From Eudorina sp. 2006-703-Eu-15 (lineage: Eukaryota; Chlorophyta; Chlorophyceae; Chlamydomonadales; Volvocaceae): 64,000 nucleotides of DNA. The stretch is taken from positions 1-64,000 of the forward strand of contig BDSI01000062.1 in assembly GCA_003117195.1 (NCBI GenBank), in the 5' to 3' direction. Under the pieces are notes generated by a model that searched no databases, was not told where the DNA came from, and was given only the letters and a program-made list of their open reading frames with translations. Below are positions 48,576-61,500 of this stretch, in pieces (position 1 is the first letter of the stretch; every line of letters starts with the position of its first letter). Position numbers and translations under genes: made by a program.

Positions 48576-50332
48576 TTCGACCCCACGCCGGGGTACCCCA
48601 GCCCGGTACCCTGTTGAGACCCGGGAAGCTGACCGAAGAGCGCCCAAGGGAATTGAGCCGAAGCACCCAACTAGCCACGCGCGACAACCCCAGACAGCCG
48701 ACCGAGCGGTTCAGGACACAGCGTCCGCCCAGCCGCCAGCCGCCAGCAGGTCATGTCAGAGGAAGGTGTCCCGCTGCGTCCCGCTGCCCCAGGGCCGCAT
48801 ACCCGCATTGCCTACCGGACTGGCAGCTCCGACGGCTTTACCGCCCCCCCAACCGCATCGTGCCCCGACCCCTCCCCAATCCCCACCCGACCCAGGAGAG
48901 GGTGAGTACCGGTGGTGGCCGTGGGGGGCAGAAACCGTGTCGCCCCACCCCCCGGCCCACATGGCCCCCACCGCGGAGCCTAGGACCAACACACACACCC
49001 CACACCGCCAACTCCGCTTCGCACGGCCGCTCGCTGTGCCGCATCCCTCGTTCCCTCCGCGCCTAGCCAGCCAGACCAGGGACCCCCTCCGCAGCTGCCC
49101 CCGCCGCCGCAGCGGCCCCATCTCGCACCCATCTCCGTGCACAGCGCCCCCGACCGTCCATCTCCCAACAGCTGCGACCCGGGGCCCTCACGCGGGAGGG
49201 AGGGCCCGGGCGTGCGGTACAGCGGGGTGCGTGGGGGCGTCCGGTCCAGGCGCCCAGGCCGCCGTACCGTACAGTGCCGTACCGTAACGTATCGTGCATG
49301 AGGGCGGCAACAGGTACCGCACGCGACGCCAATCCAAAAGCCAGCTTGCCATCGCCCCCAACCGAGCGGTCGCGCGCTCCACGGGACACCACGGGGACAC
49401 CACGGGACACAGCATGCGCGCAGGTTGCACACCCGGGTTGGTTATGGTCCAGGCGGGTTTCCGTTGCGAAACACACACGCATACCCACACACCCGGTACC
49501 GAAACCCGAATGGCAAATACAATTGCGAAATCCCCGGGTGGTAACCGGGTGGGTGGATGCTGGGTGAGGGTGGTGGGGTGAGCGGGATGCGTCGCCCCCC
49601 GAAGGCTTCCAGAACGCCCCCTTGTTGGTGGAGACTCTTTCCCTCCGAATGACCGAAACCATCCTGCAGTACACCCTGCACGGGGCCCCACCTGACTGCC
49701 CGCTTGGTTGCCACCCAACCTCACCACAGGGGAAGAGAGGCCGGGGCCCTTCCGCTCCCGCTGCCCCTCCTATCCAACCGCACCAGTGCAGCTCACCCCA
49801 GGCCGCCTAGGTCCGAGAGCTAAGGGGGTCGTGGGGCCCCCCGGGGAGCTCGCCTGCAGTTGTGCATTCCGCACCCGGACCGGTCGCCATAAAGCTCGCA
49901 GCGCCACACACAATCGCAATATCGCACGTTTCGCCCTGTCCAGCTGGACTTCGCTTCTCGCGGCGCTCAGTTCCTTTCTACACACACGCACGCACATGGG
50001 CATGCGGGCATCCTCCGGGCTCCGCTATGCCCCTTGCATGTCACGCACTCCCGCCTTGTCTCCAAAAGAATTTTTAACACATATGCACACCCACCACCAC
50101 ACAGCCCACCTGCGCTGAGGTCCGGGCGGGAAGGCCCCGGGCGGACTAGGGTTTCTTCCCCCCTTCCCCCCCGGCAACGTGTGCTTCACATCAGCCCGCA
50201 CCAGTGCCCCCTCTTTCCGGGGGATACCCGGGGGGTTACCGGCCAGGTCACGACAACCGTCGTACATAGACACGACGGAATGCACAGCACGGATAGCGCG
50301 GCTCCGCATGTAGCCGTGTAGCACTCCCTCCC

Positions 50333-50365
<33 letters not shown>

Positions 50366-50374
50366 CGATGATGT
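50333..50374. repeat. (TGA)n microsatellite
   Basis: About 14 trinucleotide units with one interruption (GACGATGATG at the end). Confidence 0.9.
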
Positions 50375-51089
50375 ACCGGCGATGATGCCGTCACCACTGC
50401 CGTTACCGCCGCTGCTGGTGGTGATGCTGCTTCTTCTGCTACTGCTTCTGCCGCTGTTGCTTCTGCTTCTGCAAGGTGCGAGCGTGCGGCATACATCATC
50501 GCTGCTGCCCTATCATGCCTGCAAAGCTAGCACTGACCTATCATGCCCAAGACCCACACCTGCACCCCCTCTCCCCCCTTTGGACAACATCCTGACGGCC
50601 CGAGCGCACGTGGCAAAACACCATGTATGACAAGACATGCCTGCCTGCCTGCCTGCCTTATCATGACCTGCGATCCAACTCGTACACCTGTACGGCAATC
50701 AAGTCGTCGCTGCAACGCGGATGGACGCTCGTTTTTTGGGTGCTCATACCCAAAGGGGGGTTGGGTTTGGGCGGGGTCGATGAGCCACCACTCCAGGCGA
50801 AGACGCATCTGCCCCAAACTTGCCGCTGCGCGCTGTCTGTGACGTCTGTCATTCGATCCTCGCAAATGTGTCATCCTGCCATGCGCCACCCACTAGGACA
50901 TCCATGCCATGCGCCATATGTACGGCCCTCTGCTGCCATATGGCCCCCGTAGCTCCCTACGCGCTACTGGGCGAGCTGTCCGATGTCTCCCAAGCCCAGG
51001 GTTTATCCCGAGCGCATGTGCCGGACAGAGGTATAACCCCTCCCGGGTCTCGGCGGGGGCAGGCGGGCTGCCCTCAACAAGGTCCCGTT

Positions 51090-54000
51090 TCAAACACCCC
51101 CGCCTCCCGCCTCCAGGGCCGCAGCCGCAGCCGCAGCCGCCGCTTCCGCTTCCCTCCGAAGCCGCTGCATCTCCGCCAGCGGGGCGTGCGCCGCCACCCA
51201 CACCATCCCCTCCTCCGCCAGCGCCACCCACAGATCCGGCAGCGACTCCACACACCCCGCCGCCGCCGCAGTACGGGCGGCACCCAGCGGCCGGGTCCGC
51301 CACAGCGCGGCCGCCGCCGCCAGGCCCTCCCGAGTCCCCCCCGCCTCCGCCGCCCTCTCCGCCGCCGCCGCCGCCGCCGCCGCCAGGAGCTCCCTCCGCA
51401 GTCCGTCGTACTGCCGCCGCGCCAGCGCCTCCAGCAGACCCGGCCGCTCCGACCAAAGCCCGATGCGCCGTAGAATGCTGTACAGCTGCCCCACGTGGCC
51501 GTACGCCGCCGCCAGTCCGGACCGCAGGTCGCCGCCCCCTCCGTCTTCCGTGCCGGCGGCGGATGTCGTGGTGCTGCGGGTGGTGTGGTGCTGGGCCGCG
51601 GTGTGTGGGTGGGCGGTGGGCCTGGGTGACGGGCCCCCCGGGGGTCCCAAGGGCGGGAGGCCCAACATGGAGGTGATGCCCCGCAGCACCAGCTGGGTGT
51701 CCAGGAGGGGGCTGAGGGTGATACCGCCGCATGATGCCTCCAGGACACGGACCTGCGGGGGGTCGGGGTCGGGGGAGGGGGGTCGGAGGGAGGGGGGGAG
51801 GGGGGTCGGAGGGAAGGGGGGGGTTCGGAGGGAGAGAGGGGTGTAGGAGATTGGTAGACATATTTGTACTGCGCTGTCGGAGGGAGGGGTGGTCCTGTGA
51901 GTGATCCGAGATCGGTGGCACCAGCTTGCAAGCGCGCTTTTCGTCAAGGCAGGCGGGTCACAACAGCGGGAGAGGTGCGGGGGGCCGGCGGACGGGTGGA
52001 CGGGTGGAGAAGGGGTGGGAGGAGTGGGTGGGCGGGTGGGGCCGCCCATTCAGGCCATCCCGAAACATCACTGATCCGCAGTGCGCCCCTCCATCAGCGA
52101 CCGTCGCTCCGAATCCCTTCCTGTAGCCATTGCGCCCCGTCAGTTATAAGGCGAGAGAGTCTGTACGGAAGCCGTACCACAGCCAACGATCCTCCCTCCC
52201 TGGAGACCCACCGTGTCCCATCCCACCTGGCCCCTCCGTCCCATCCCTCCCGCCCACCCGTGCTGCTCGTTTGCACCCCCTCTTCAACACACACCTGTCT
52301 GCTGCCCCGCTCCTCCACCCCGGCCCCCGCACATCCCCCTTCGCCCCCTTCACCGGCGAAGGGGGTTTCCCCGACCCCCCTCCACACACGCACCCATCGT
52401 CCCACCTGGTCACAGCCGTGCACCACCTTGGTCACCTCCGCTCTCTCAAACACGCCGCACAGGCTGCTGAGCAACACGCCCGCCAGTTGCCTGCCGTATG
52501 AACCGCCGCCGTACATGTCCGTACACGCCACCAGGTCGACGAGGTAAACCGCTGCCGGCCACGCGCTGCTCGGATCGGACTGCCGCTCCCCTACGTGCGT
52601 GTCTGGCGGTGTGTTTTCCCCGGGGCTGGAGGAGGATGACTCGGGGGGCTCCGAAACCACTCCGTCCATCGTCGAGGGTGCGTACAGCGCCACAAGCGCC
52701 GGCGCCCCGTCGTGCGACTGTACGGCGAGGCCGATCTGCGCGCACGCCTGGCAATGTTCCACCATGGCCGCGGCCTCAGGGGCGTACGGATCAGAGATGA
52801 CCTGTACGGCAGCACGAGGTGGAGGCGCCAGCGCCCAGTCGTACAGCCCGCCGCCGCAGGCCCGGGCGGCTTCGCGACCGAGGGGGTGCTCGTAACCCAG
52901 CAGCCAGGCCAGGTCCGCGGCCTCCTCGCCCGGGTGCGTCTGGTTGGGCGGCGTCCTTGAAGCCTTCCCCGGTGGTACGGCATCCGACAGCGCTCCCGCC
53001 ACCACCGGCCCCGCTGCTGCCGTGCCAGAGCTGTCGACTGGGACGGGTACGGGTACGGGGATGTGGACCCGGGGGCCCGCCGGCGCCGGCTGCGACTGCG
53101 ATGCCGCCGGAGCTGCGGCCGCAGGGGGAGTGATGACGTCATCCGCGCCCGCGCGCAAGGCCGTGTCGAGGACATCCGCGGGCGGGGCTTCGCGCGGCAG
53201 CGGCAGCGGAATGAGGTCCGCCGTTTGGTCGCTGCCGGCTGGCGGAAGCGGCAGCGGCGGCGGCGACGGCGGCGAGTCGTCGTCGGCGTCGTCGCCGTCA
53301 GCGCCGCTCGCGATCGCCGCCTCCGCCGACGCCAGCGCCGCCGACAGGCCGAGCAGCTCCGGGTCACGCAGCCGTACGATGTACACACCCGAGGCCTGCG
53401 GCGGGAGGTCGGAGGTGTGGTGGCCTGTGGAGTCAACGGCAATCCGACCGATCCTTGCGGGCGACCCGTGGGGTCTGGGGTGCGATGGTGGGTGCGTGCG
53501 ATGGTGGGTGCGTGCGATGGTGGATGCGATGGTGGGTGCGATGGTGGGTGCGATGGTGGGTGCGATGGTGGGTGCGATGATGCGCGTGCAGGCGTGGAGG
53601 GCGGGCGGAGCGGACAGGGCGGGAGCCCGCGATGGTGGGCCGCAGGAGACATGACCGCCAGACCCGGTTGGCTACGCCAGAACCAGAACCACAGCTGAGG
53701 AGGGCTTCCCCGACCCTCCCCCCTTCCCCCCGGGGGAGCAAGCAAGAAGCAACAGCACTCGGATGTGTTCTGTCTGCGAGCGGAGGCGCCGCCAGCCCTG
53801 TAGGCGGATCGGCTGTAGAGGATCCCCCGGCGGACGCCGATCCGCAAGGGGATTCTCCAAAAGAAAGGAAACCGGAAGTGGTTGCGCAGCGGCTGCCGCC
53901 ACCGCCACCGCCACCGCCACCGCCACCGCCACCGCCACCGCCACCGCCACCGCCACCGCCACCGCCACCGCCACCGCCACCGCCACCGCCACCGCCACCG

Positions 54001-55491
54001 CCACCGCCACCGCCACCGCCACCGCCACCGCCACCGCCACCGCCACCACCACCACCACCCCCGCCGCCACCACCACCACCACCACCACCACCACTACCAT
54101 CCAACCACCACCCCCGCCACCACCACCACCACCACCACCACCTCACCCGCCGTGTCAGCTCGAACGCATCCGCGCCCGCCTCCTCCTCCTCTGCGCAGAT
54201 GGACTTTATCATGGCCGCATCCAGCGGGATAACCAGCAGCTCCAGCAAGGAAGACCTCAGGCGCGACAGCGGCAGCGTGTGCGGCGGCGGCGCCGCCGCC
54301 AGCAGCATCGCAATGCCGCCCTTGGCGGCGGCGCGCAGCGCCGGCGGCAGCGGCGGCAGCCGCTCGCGCTGGACGCCCGCCGCCACCGCCGCCGCCGCGC
54401 TCATCGCCGGCGGCCCCCACAGGCAGCCGATCCGCGCCCGGAGCGCCCAGCGCAGCAGCGTCGGCAGGTCCAGTTGTACGACATGTTCTTGACCGTACGG
54501 CAGGATGCGCAGGAAGGGTTTCCCGGGGCGGTGCGAGCCGAAGGCGCCGGCCCCGTGCAGGCAGACGCGCAGGGCGGTCTCTCCCTGGAGCTTGGCGCCG
54601 CTGGTGGCCGGGGTGGACTCGGCGGCCAGGCGCTGCTCCGCGTGGACCACCTTGCCGCGGAGGTAGGCCGACATGGTGGCCTGCGTGCGGCGGTGGGGGG
54701 CGGCAGCGGAGGCACCGGGCACCGGGCACAACACACCCCACCGGGGGTTAAGAAGAAACTGCCCAGACACACCCGAGGGCACATCCCCGGTTGGGGGGAA
54801 GGGTCCAGGGAGGTGCCACCCCCACGCAGGTTTCCCGGGGGACACCGTGTCGGGGAGTAAGAGCGGGGTACGACAACCGGCGGCGCGCGATACCCGGCAC
54901 GGTGTGCTTCTGTTTGGGGCTGAAGAGGGGTGATGTTGGGAGAGCAACGCCAACGGACGCCTGTACGACTGGAACCCCATCACCCTTTCACGCAGCCACC
55001 CACTCACCCACAGCATGCTCCAGGGCCCCATCGGCCCCTCCGCCACCTCGACCAGCCGCCGCGCCGCCAGCCGCCGCAGCAGCGTCACCGTGCTCGAGTC
55101 CGACGGCGGCCACGCGCGCGTCACCGCCGCCTCCACCGCCGCCACCGCCTCCGCCAGCTGCTCCTCGGGGCCCGAACACGAAGGCGGCGGCGGCGGCTCA
55201 GCCGCCGCAGACCCGCCTGCGGAGCCGGCTCCCCGGTCGGCCGAAGCGGCCGTGCTGTTGCCCGCGGTCACGGACCCGTCGGCGCCCGACGACGGAAGGC
55301 GGTGCAGGGAGGTCCCGGGCGCCGCGAGGGCACCGGGCGGGGTGGCGCCGCCGTCGCCTCCGTCGCCTCCGCCGCCCTGTGCTGACGGTCCCGCCAGCGC
55401 AACGGGCGGACCCGCGATGCGGCTCGAGGAGGCCGAGGAGGAGGAGGATGCGGCCTGCACCGGGGCGGCTGCAGCCAGGGGCTTTGGGCCC

Positions 55492-55536
<45 letters not shown>

Positions 55537-58500
55537 CCACCACCACCACCACCACCACCACCGTCCGGTTGCCCCTCGGCACCCGCAGCAGCAGCAGCAG
55601 CACCACCAGCACCAGCAGCTGCGGGTGATGCCGCGACGGTGGGTCCGCCTGCGGCACCCACTACCGTCAGCGCCGCCGCCAGTCGGATGAGCTCCGGATC
55701 CACCAGCCGGACCATCCACGTGCTTTTGCCCTGTGGGAGGGAGGCAGGGTGGGGCACGTTCCCCGTCCCCGGACCGCCCGCCAGTTGGGTTTCGAAAAGT
55801 GGTATCGGCATCCGCATGCGAGGTGGGGAGAGCCGAGGTGGGGAGAGCCGAGATGGGGAGGCCACCCCTCGCCTCATCCTCCCCCGGCCCCCGGAACAAC
55901 GCCCGCTCTCACCTCCACATACAAGCTCAGGATGTCTGGATCCTCCTGGAGTATGGATCTCAGTTTGGATCTGAGCGGATCCAGACCCAGAACCTTCGGC
56001 ACAGTCGCCCCGAGCGCGGACAGCGACAACGTGCATGGCGGCGCCGCCGCCGCCAGCAGCAGCATCGCGCAACAGCCCTTGACGGCGGGCTCAACGGCCT
56101 TCAGCTGCGGAGGCCGCCACCCAGGAGGCGGCGGCGGTCCCGGAGCGGCGGCGGCGGCCGCCGCCGCCGCTGCCGCGGCGGCGGCGTCCGGGCCCCACAC
56201 TGCGTCGACCCGCGCCCCAATGGCCCAGCGCAGCAGCGCCGGCAGGTCGAGCTGTACGACATTGTCGTACGTGTGCGGCACTACGCGCAGGAAGGCACCG
56301 CCGACGCCGCTGGACGCGCTGGGCCTCGCCTCCCGCAGGCAGTCGCGCAAAGCTGTCTTGGGGTTCACCTTGCCGGATGGCGCCTCGGCCGCCAGCGTTC
56401 GCGCCGCGGTGGGCATGTCCTGGTAGAGGTGCCCCGTCATCCGGGCCTGCGTGCGGTGCGTGCGGTGGGTGCGCCCGAATATCCGTACTGTGACGTCCGC
56501 GGCGAGAAGAAACACATAGGATGTGGGTGTCGCGGGGAGGGTTGCCTCCCAGCGACGGTCACTCCGGTTGCCGCTCAAACCGCGCCGTCACCTGCAGCGC
56601 ACCCGCGGGCCCCGCAACCTTGCCCCTGTTGCCCCTTGCCCTTGTTGCCCCTTGCCCCTGTTGCCCCTTGCGCCTGTTGCCCCTTGCCCCTGTTGCCCCT
56701 TGCCTCCGCTGGCGTGCCACCCTACAGTCCGCGCCCCTTTCCCTAGGTCCCTAGGAGCACCGGCAGCCCGGCTGCCCCTCACCCCTTAGGGAGACTGCCG
56801 CGGGATCCGCACCGGGTACCCACCTGCTACTGGCGACAGGCCGGAATCCTGCAGAATTATATCTTTCCGCTTTGGAAGATGGCCACACCGGAAGGGCAGC
56901 GAGGTGGGTGGACGGCGGAAATGCCACCTACCCGCCTTGGTGCTGAGCTGTGAGGTGCCGTACCCTAGTTGCCGTACTTGAATACCTGTTGCCCACAGTG
57001 CCCCTTCGGACGGCCCCAGCCCAGTGGGCCCCCGAGCAGACCCTCCCATGTGGGCCGCGTGCCGTCCCCGCGCTGCCCCCCCCCCTCCCGCGCCTTTACC
57101 CCAGACAGCCGCTCCACGCAGCCACCCACCCACAGCATGCTCCACGGCCCCAGCGGCCCCTCCGCCACCTCCACCAGCCGCCGCGCCGCCAGCCGCCGGA
57201 GCAGCGACGCGGTGTCGGAGCGCGGCCACGCGCGCGTCACCGCCGCCTCCACCGCCGCCACTACCTCCCGGCTGAGCGGCAGCCGCTGCGCAGCCGAAGC
57301 GCTCGAGCCGCCCGTGCCTGGGGTCCCGGCGACGCGTGGGTCAGTGGACGACCCTCCGGCGACCGCGGGCAGCTCGGCGGGACTCCCCTGGACTGTGGGC
57401 TGTTCAGCTGCTGGGCCCGCGGCCGGCACTGACGGCTCCACCACAGTCAGCGCCTGAGAGACAGCGGCCGCCCTGGAGTCGTCGTCCGGGGTCGGGACCT
57501 GCGGCTCGGCGGCTGCTCCTGCTGCCGTACCTACTCCTGCTGCCGTACCTGCTGATGCGGACGCGGCCGCTTGCCCACCACCACCGCCACCACTACCCTG
57601 CCCAGCACATCCAGAACCCATCTGGCTTCCCCCCCGCCCCGGCTGCACTCCGATCTCCGAGGGTGCCGCAGGGGCAAGCGGCAGCGCAGGCGCCGGCGAC
57701 GGCGGCGGCACGGCCGAACCGCATCCTAACAAATCTGCACCCGGAGTCCCGGCAATGACATCGCCACCACCAGCGGGGTGCTGCGCCGGAGTCGGGGGCG
57801 GCAGGTCCGTGGCAGGACCGCCGTCGTCCTTCCCGACCGTGCCCGCACCCGCGCCCTCGTCCGGGTGGGGAGCGGGCTCCGCCGCGCCGCCGCCACCGCC
57901 GCCGCCCACGGCCGCTGACCCGCCCGCGCCGCCGCTGGCGATCGCAGCACTCGCCGCCTCCGCCGCCGACGTTGCCGCGGCCGCCGCCGCTACTCCCTTC
58001 GCCTTCACCTTCGCCGCCGTCAGCGCCGCCGCCAGTCGGATGAAGTCCGGATCCACCAGTTGGACCTGATAGTGGGACTTGCCCTGTGGGAGGTGGGAGG
58101 GGAGAGGGGCGAGGGGGTTGAGGGTCTTTGTGGGAGTGCCCGGTGAGTGCCCGATTCAGGGGAGGGACCCCGCCCGCGTCCAGCAGCCCGACGTGCAGGC
58201 AGCTGTGCAGTCGTCCCGCAGTCGTCGGTCACACCACCTCGTGCCCCTCTCGCGCGGCCCCACCGGCGCCAACGCGGGTCCCACGGGACGGTACGGCGGT
58301 ACGGCGGGCGGCGAGGGGCAGCGTGCACGCGGGGGCTCGCTACGTTGTCGGCTGCCGCCCGGAGCCGCCAGTGGCACCCGAGTGGAGCACCTGGGTGCCT
58401 GAGTGGCCCCGGCCCCCCCGCCCGCCCGCCGCCCCCCCCCCGTCAGGCGCCTGACGCCCGCCCCAGGCCGCGCACGAACTGCAGGTGTCATGACCGGCCC

Positions 58501-61500
58501 GGCCGGGCCGGGCCAGGCCGGCGCGGGCCAGACGGGGGAGCCTCTGCGCCCCGTACCGCATGTGTGATGGATGCGGTGAATGCTGTCGCATGAGGTGAGG
58601 CTGTGTGACGGAGGGCGGAACTCAGAGGGCGCCCATGACAGCCCGTACACGGGTGTCCACCAGGGGCTCAGCTGTGGAAGGGCCACACACCGCACCCCAG
58701 TGAGCACAGCTGTCATGGATGCACCCCGCCACGCAGCGCCGCAGCCGCCCCACTTTCATGGTCAAGCCTCACTCTTTATGGTCACGCCTCACACTTTATG
58801 GTCACGCCCCACCTTCATGGCCACGCGGAAGACGTCGGGGTCTTCCTCGCACCAGGCCCGCAGTTTGGCTTTGAGGGGCTCCAGGCCCAACAGCTTCGGC
58901 ACCGCGCCCCCCAACGTCGCGAAGTTCATAATGTGCGGCCGCGGCGCCAACGCCAGCAGCATTGCCGTACAGCCCTTGACGGCCTCACGCACGCCGTGCG
59001 GCGGCGGCGGCGCCGGCCTGTGGACCGGCGCGTCACTACCGGTCGCCGCCGCCGCCGCCGCGACCGCCGCCGCCGCCACCGCCGCCTTCGCATGGGGTCC
59101 CCACAGGTCGCCGACCCGCGCCATGAGCGCCCAGCGCAGCAGCATGGCAAGGTCGAGCTGTACGGCATGCTGATGCGGCAGTATCCGAAGGAGGGTGGGG
59201 CCGCCACCGCTGGTGCGGCAGCTTCCGACGGGCGCCGCCCCTTGCAGGCAGTCGCGTAGGGCGGTCTTGCTGCTGATGGGCTCGGAGCCGGTGTCGGCGG
59301 GGCAGCCCCCGAGCTCAGCCATAACGCGGGCCACGGCGTCGGGTACAGACTTCTGAAGGTAGGCGGCCATCGGTGCCTGTGGTGGCGGTTGCGGTGGAAG
59401 AGGGCGGTAGTGGAGGGTGGTGGAGTAGCTGGGGAGTAGCTGGGGAGTAGCTGGGGAGTACGTAGCTGGGGAGGACATGCAGCAAACTTATAAACGTAAC
59501 ACATGTGTTGTGGTGGCGCGGAGTGGGTGACACCGCGTCTGAGTGCTCGAGGGCGGGCGGTGGGCGGGGATCAGAACACAGGAAGTGGGGCACAAAAGCC
59601 TGCCCCCCACAGCCCACACTCCCGAGGGCGGCCGCATGCTGCTCATCCCTGCATGTTCGGAGCTTTCGGAGTTGAAGCTGCGGCCGGCCGACAACGGTAT
59701 GACGCACTGCTCGGGTCGACATTGGCAAGTTTCTTCTCCTCTGAACCGACAACATTCCGCAGCAATGTGACGAGGCGAATCAAGCAATCCTAGCTGGCTC
59801 CCCCAGCAGACTGTACTCCGTTGTTGCCCTACTGCTGCCCAGGCACCCAGCTTCATGTCGTACATGTCGTTGGCACGCCAACGGACGCCTGTACGACTGG
59901 AACCCCGTCACCCGTTCACGCAGCCACCCACTCACCCACAGCATGGTCCACGGCCCCAGCGGCCCCTCCGCCACCTCGACCAGCCGCCGCGCCGCCAGCC
60001 GCCGCAGCAGCGTCACCGTGCTCGTGTCCGACGGCGGCCACGCGCGCGTCACCGCCGCCTCCACCGCGTCCGCCAGCTGCTCGTCGGGGCCCGACGACGA
60101 AAGCGGCGGCGGAGCCGCGGCGCCGCCGCCTGCGGAGCCGCCAACCAAAGCCGAAGCGCCTGTACTCCCATCGGACCCGGGCACGGCGGACGGCTCGCTG
60201 GCGGTGGCGGTGGAGGGCTGTAGGGCTTCCTGACCAGGAGACTGCTGACCCGGCTGCACTCCCACCTCCGGTGGGGCCGCAGGGGCACCAGGGGACTGTT
60301 CCGCTGGGACCGCGACCCCGGTGAGGCCACCACCTGTACCAACGACGGCACACCCCGGGCCGACTTGGAGGGCTGCATGGCCTTCCGGGGCCAGCGCTGT
60401 CGCCAGGGCATCGGCTGCAGCTGCAGCAGCTGCTGCCGGTGTGGAGGATGAGGAGGAGGAGGAGGAGGAGGAGAGGGAGGACGTGGCAGCCGCCCCGCCG
60501 CTGTCATGGCCTGGCTCCGCCTGCTCCTGCCCCGCCCCGCCACCACGGCCTCCCACGCCTGCGCCCTCAGCTCGAGCCGCCTGGCTGCGGGCCGCTCCTG
60601 CCGCCGCAGCCGCCTCCACAGCGTTCACCGCGGCGCTGCCCTCCGCCGCTGTCCCCATCGCCAGCCCGGGGTGCGGCTCGAGGCGCGGTGCCCGCGCCGC
60701 CCGCTCCTCCTCCGCGCCCCAGGCCGACGGCGACGGCGACGGCGACGGCGGCACGGAACCCCGCCCGTCGCTGCCCGCTGCCTCGTCGCTCCGCTTCCGC
60801 TTGATCCCCGCGCCGCTGCCCGCCGCCGCCTGGCCGTTCTGCAGCAGTGCCTCCAAGTCCAGCTGTGTCTCGGGGCCCGAACACGAAGGCGGCGGCGGCG
60901 GCTCAGCCGCCGCAGACCCGCCTGCGGAGCCGGCTCCCCGGTCGGCCGAAGCGCCTGTACTCCCATCGGACCCGCCTGCGGAGCCGCCAACCAGTGCGGA
61001 TGGGGAATCTGATGCTGGCAGCGGCAAGTACGACTTTTCCGCTGCTGCTGCTCCTGCTGCTGCCACTTGCGTTGCCGGCGTCGTGGCCGTGACCGCGGAC
61101 GACGATGACACCCCCTCAGCTGCAAATGTAAACCCGGGCCGGTCCTCCGTCGCCTCCACATCTGCCGCCTCTGCCCCCGCCGCCGTACCATTTCCTGTCG
61201 CCGCAGGCTGACCCGCGGGTCGGTCCTGCCCGCCGGCGCCGCCGCACGCCGCGGCTGCCGCCATCCGAGCCGCCACCGCCGCCACCACATTCCTCGCCAC
61301 GATCGTCATGGCCCGGGTCTCGGCGCCCGTAAAGTCGGCGCTGTCGCCCTCTGTCCGCGCCGCCGCCACCCTCATGAGAGCATCCAGATCCAGCGCCGCC
61401 ACCTTCTTGTTTACTAACGGCCGTACGGCAACTCGGAAGATGTCCCGAAGTGCCGGCTTGCACATGCGCAATTCCAACTTACGGTCTGTCACCGGCTTCT

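Larger units (their letters stand above)
45936..51089. other. 5-kb stretch without a recognised gene
   Basis: Read in all frames, this stretch gives only short or low-complexity open frames without family motifs. It holds two copies of a dispersed element (about 45995-46055 and 48525-48575), a (TGA)n tract at 50333-50374 and a CTGCCTGC run near 50640. It lies between the 3' ends of two convergent genes (HPRT on + and the giant gene on -), so it contains both 3' UTRs. Confidence 0.5.
51090..52530 (-). other. Degenerate 3'-5' exonuclease domain of the giant gene
   Basis: Across the junction of the last two exons (52406 to 51752) the protein reads VYLVDLVA, then LLSSLCGVFERAEVTKVVHGCDQ-like sequence, then VRVLEASCGGITLSPLLDTQ, MLGL, and further on LWRTRPLGAARTAAAAG. 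This order matches EXD1/RNase D-type domains (xVDxLA, KVxHDCRxD, NVFDTQ, WxxRPL). The catalytic D-x-E of motif I is not seen (QIGLAVQSHDG at the expected strand), HDC is HGC, and the Y-x3-D of motif III is replaced by A-AAGC. DTQ is kept. It is probably a non-catalytic fold, as is known for animal EXD1. Confidence 0.55.

Noticed and set aside
50382..50630. Leucine-rich membrane peptide
   Set aside because: The Leu run comes from CTGCTTCTG low-complexity DNA beside a TGA microsatellite, with no coding support.
53632..54860. Proline-rich or His-rich + strand protein
   Set aside because: It is the complement of an intron microsatellite plus the antisense of conserved minus-strand exons.
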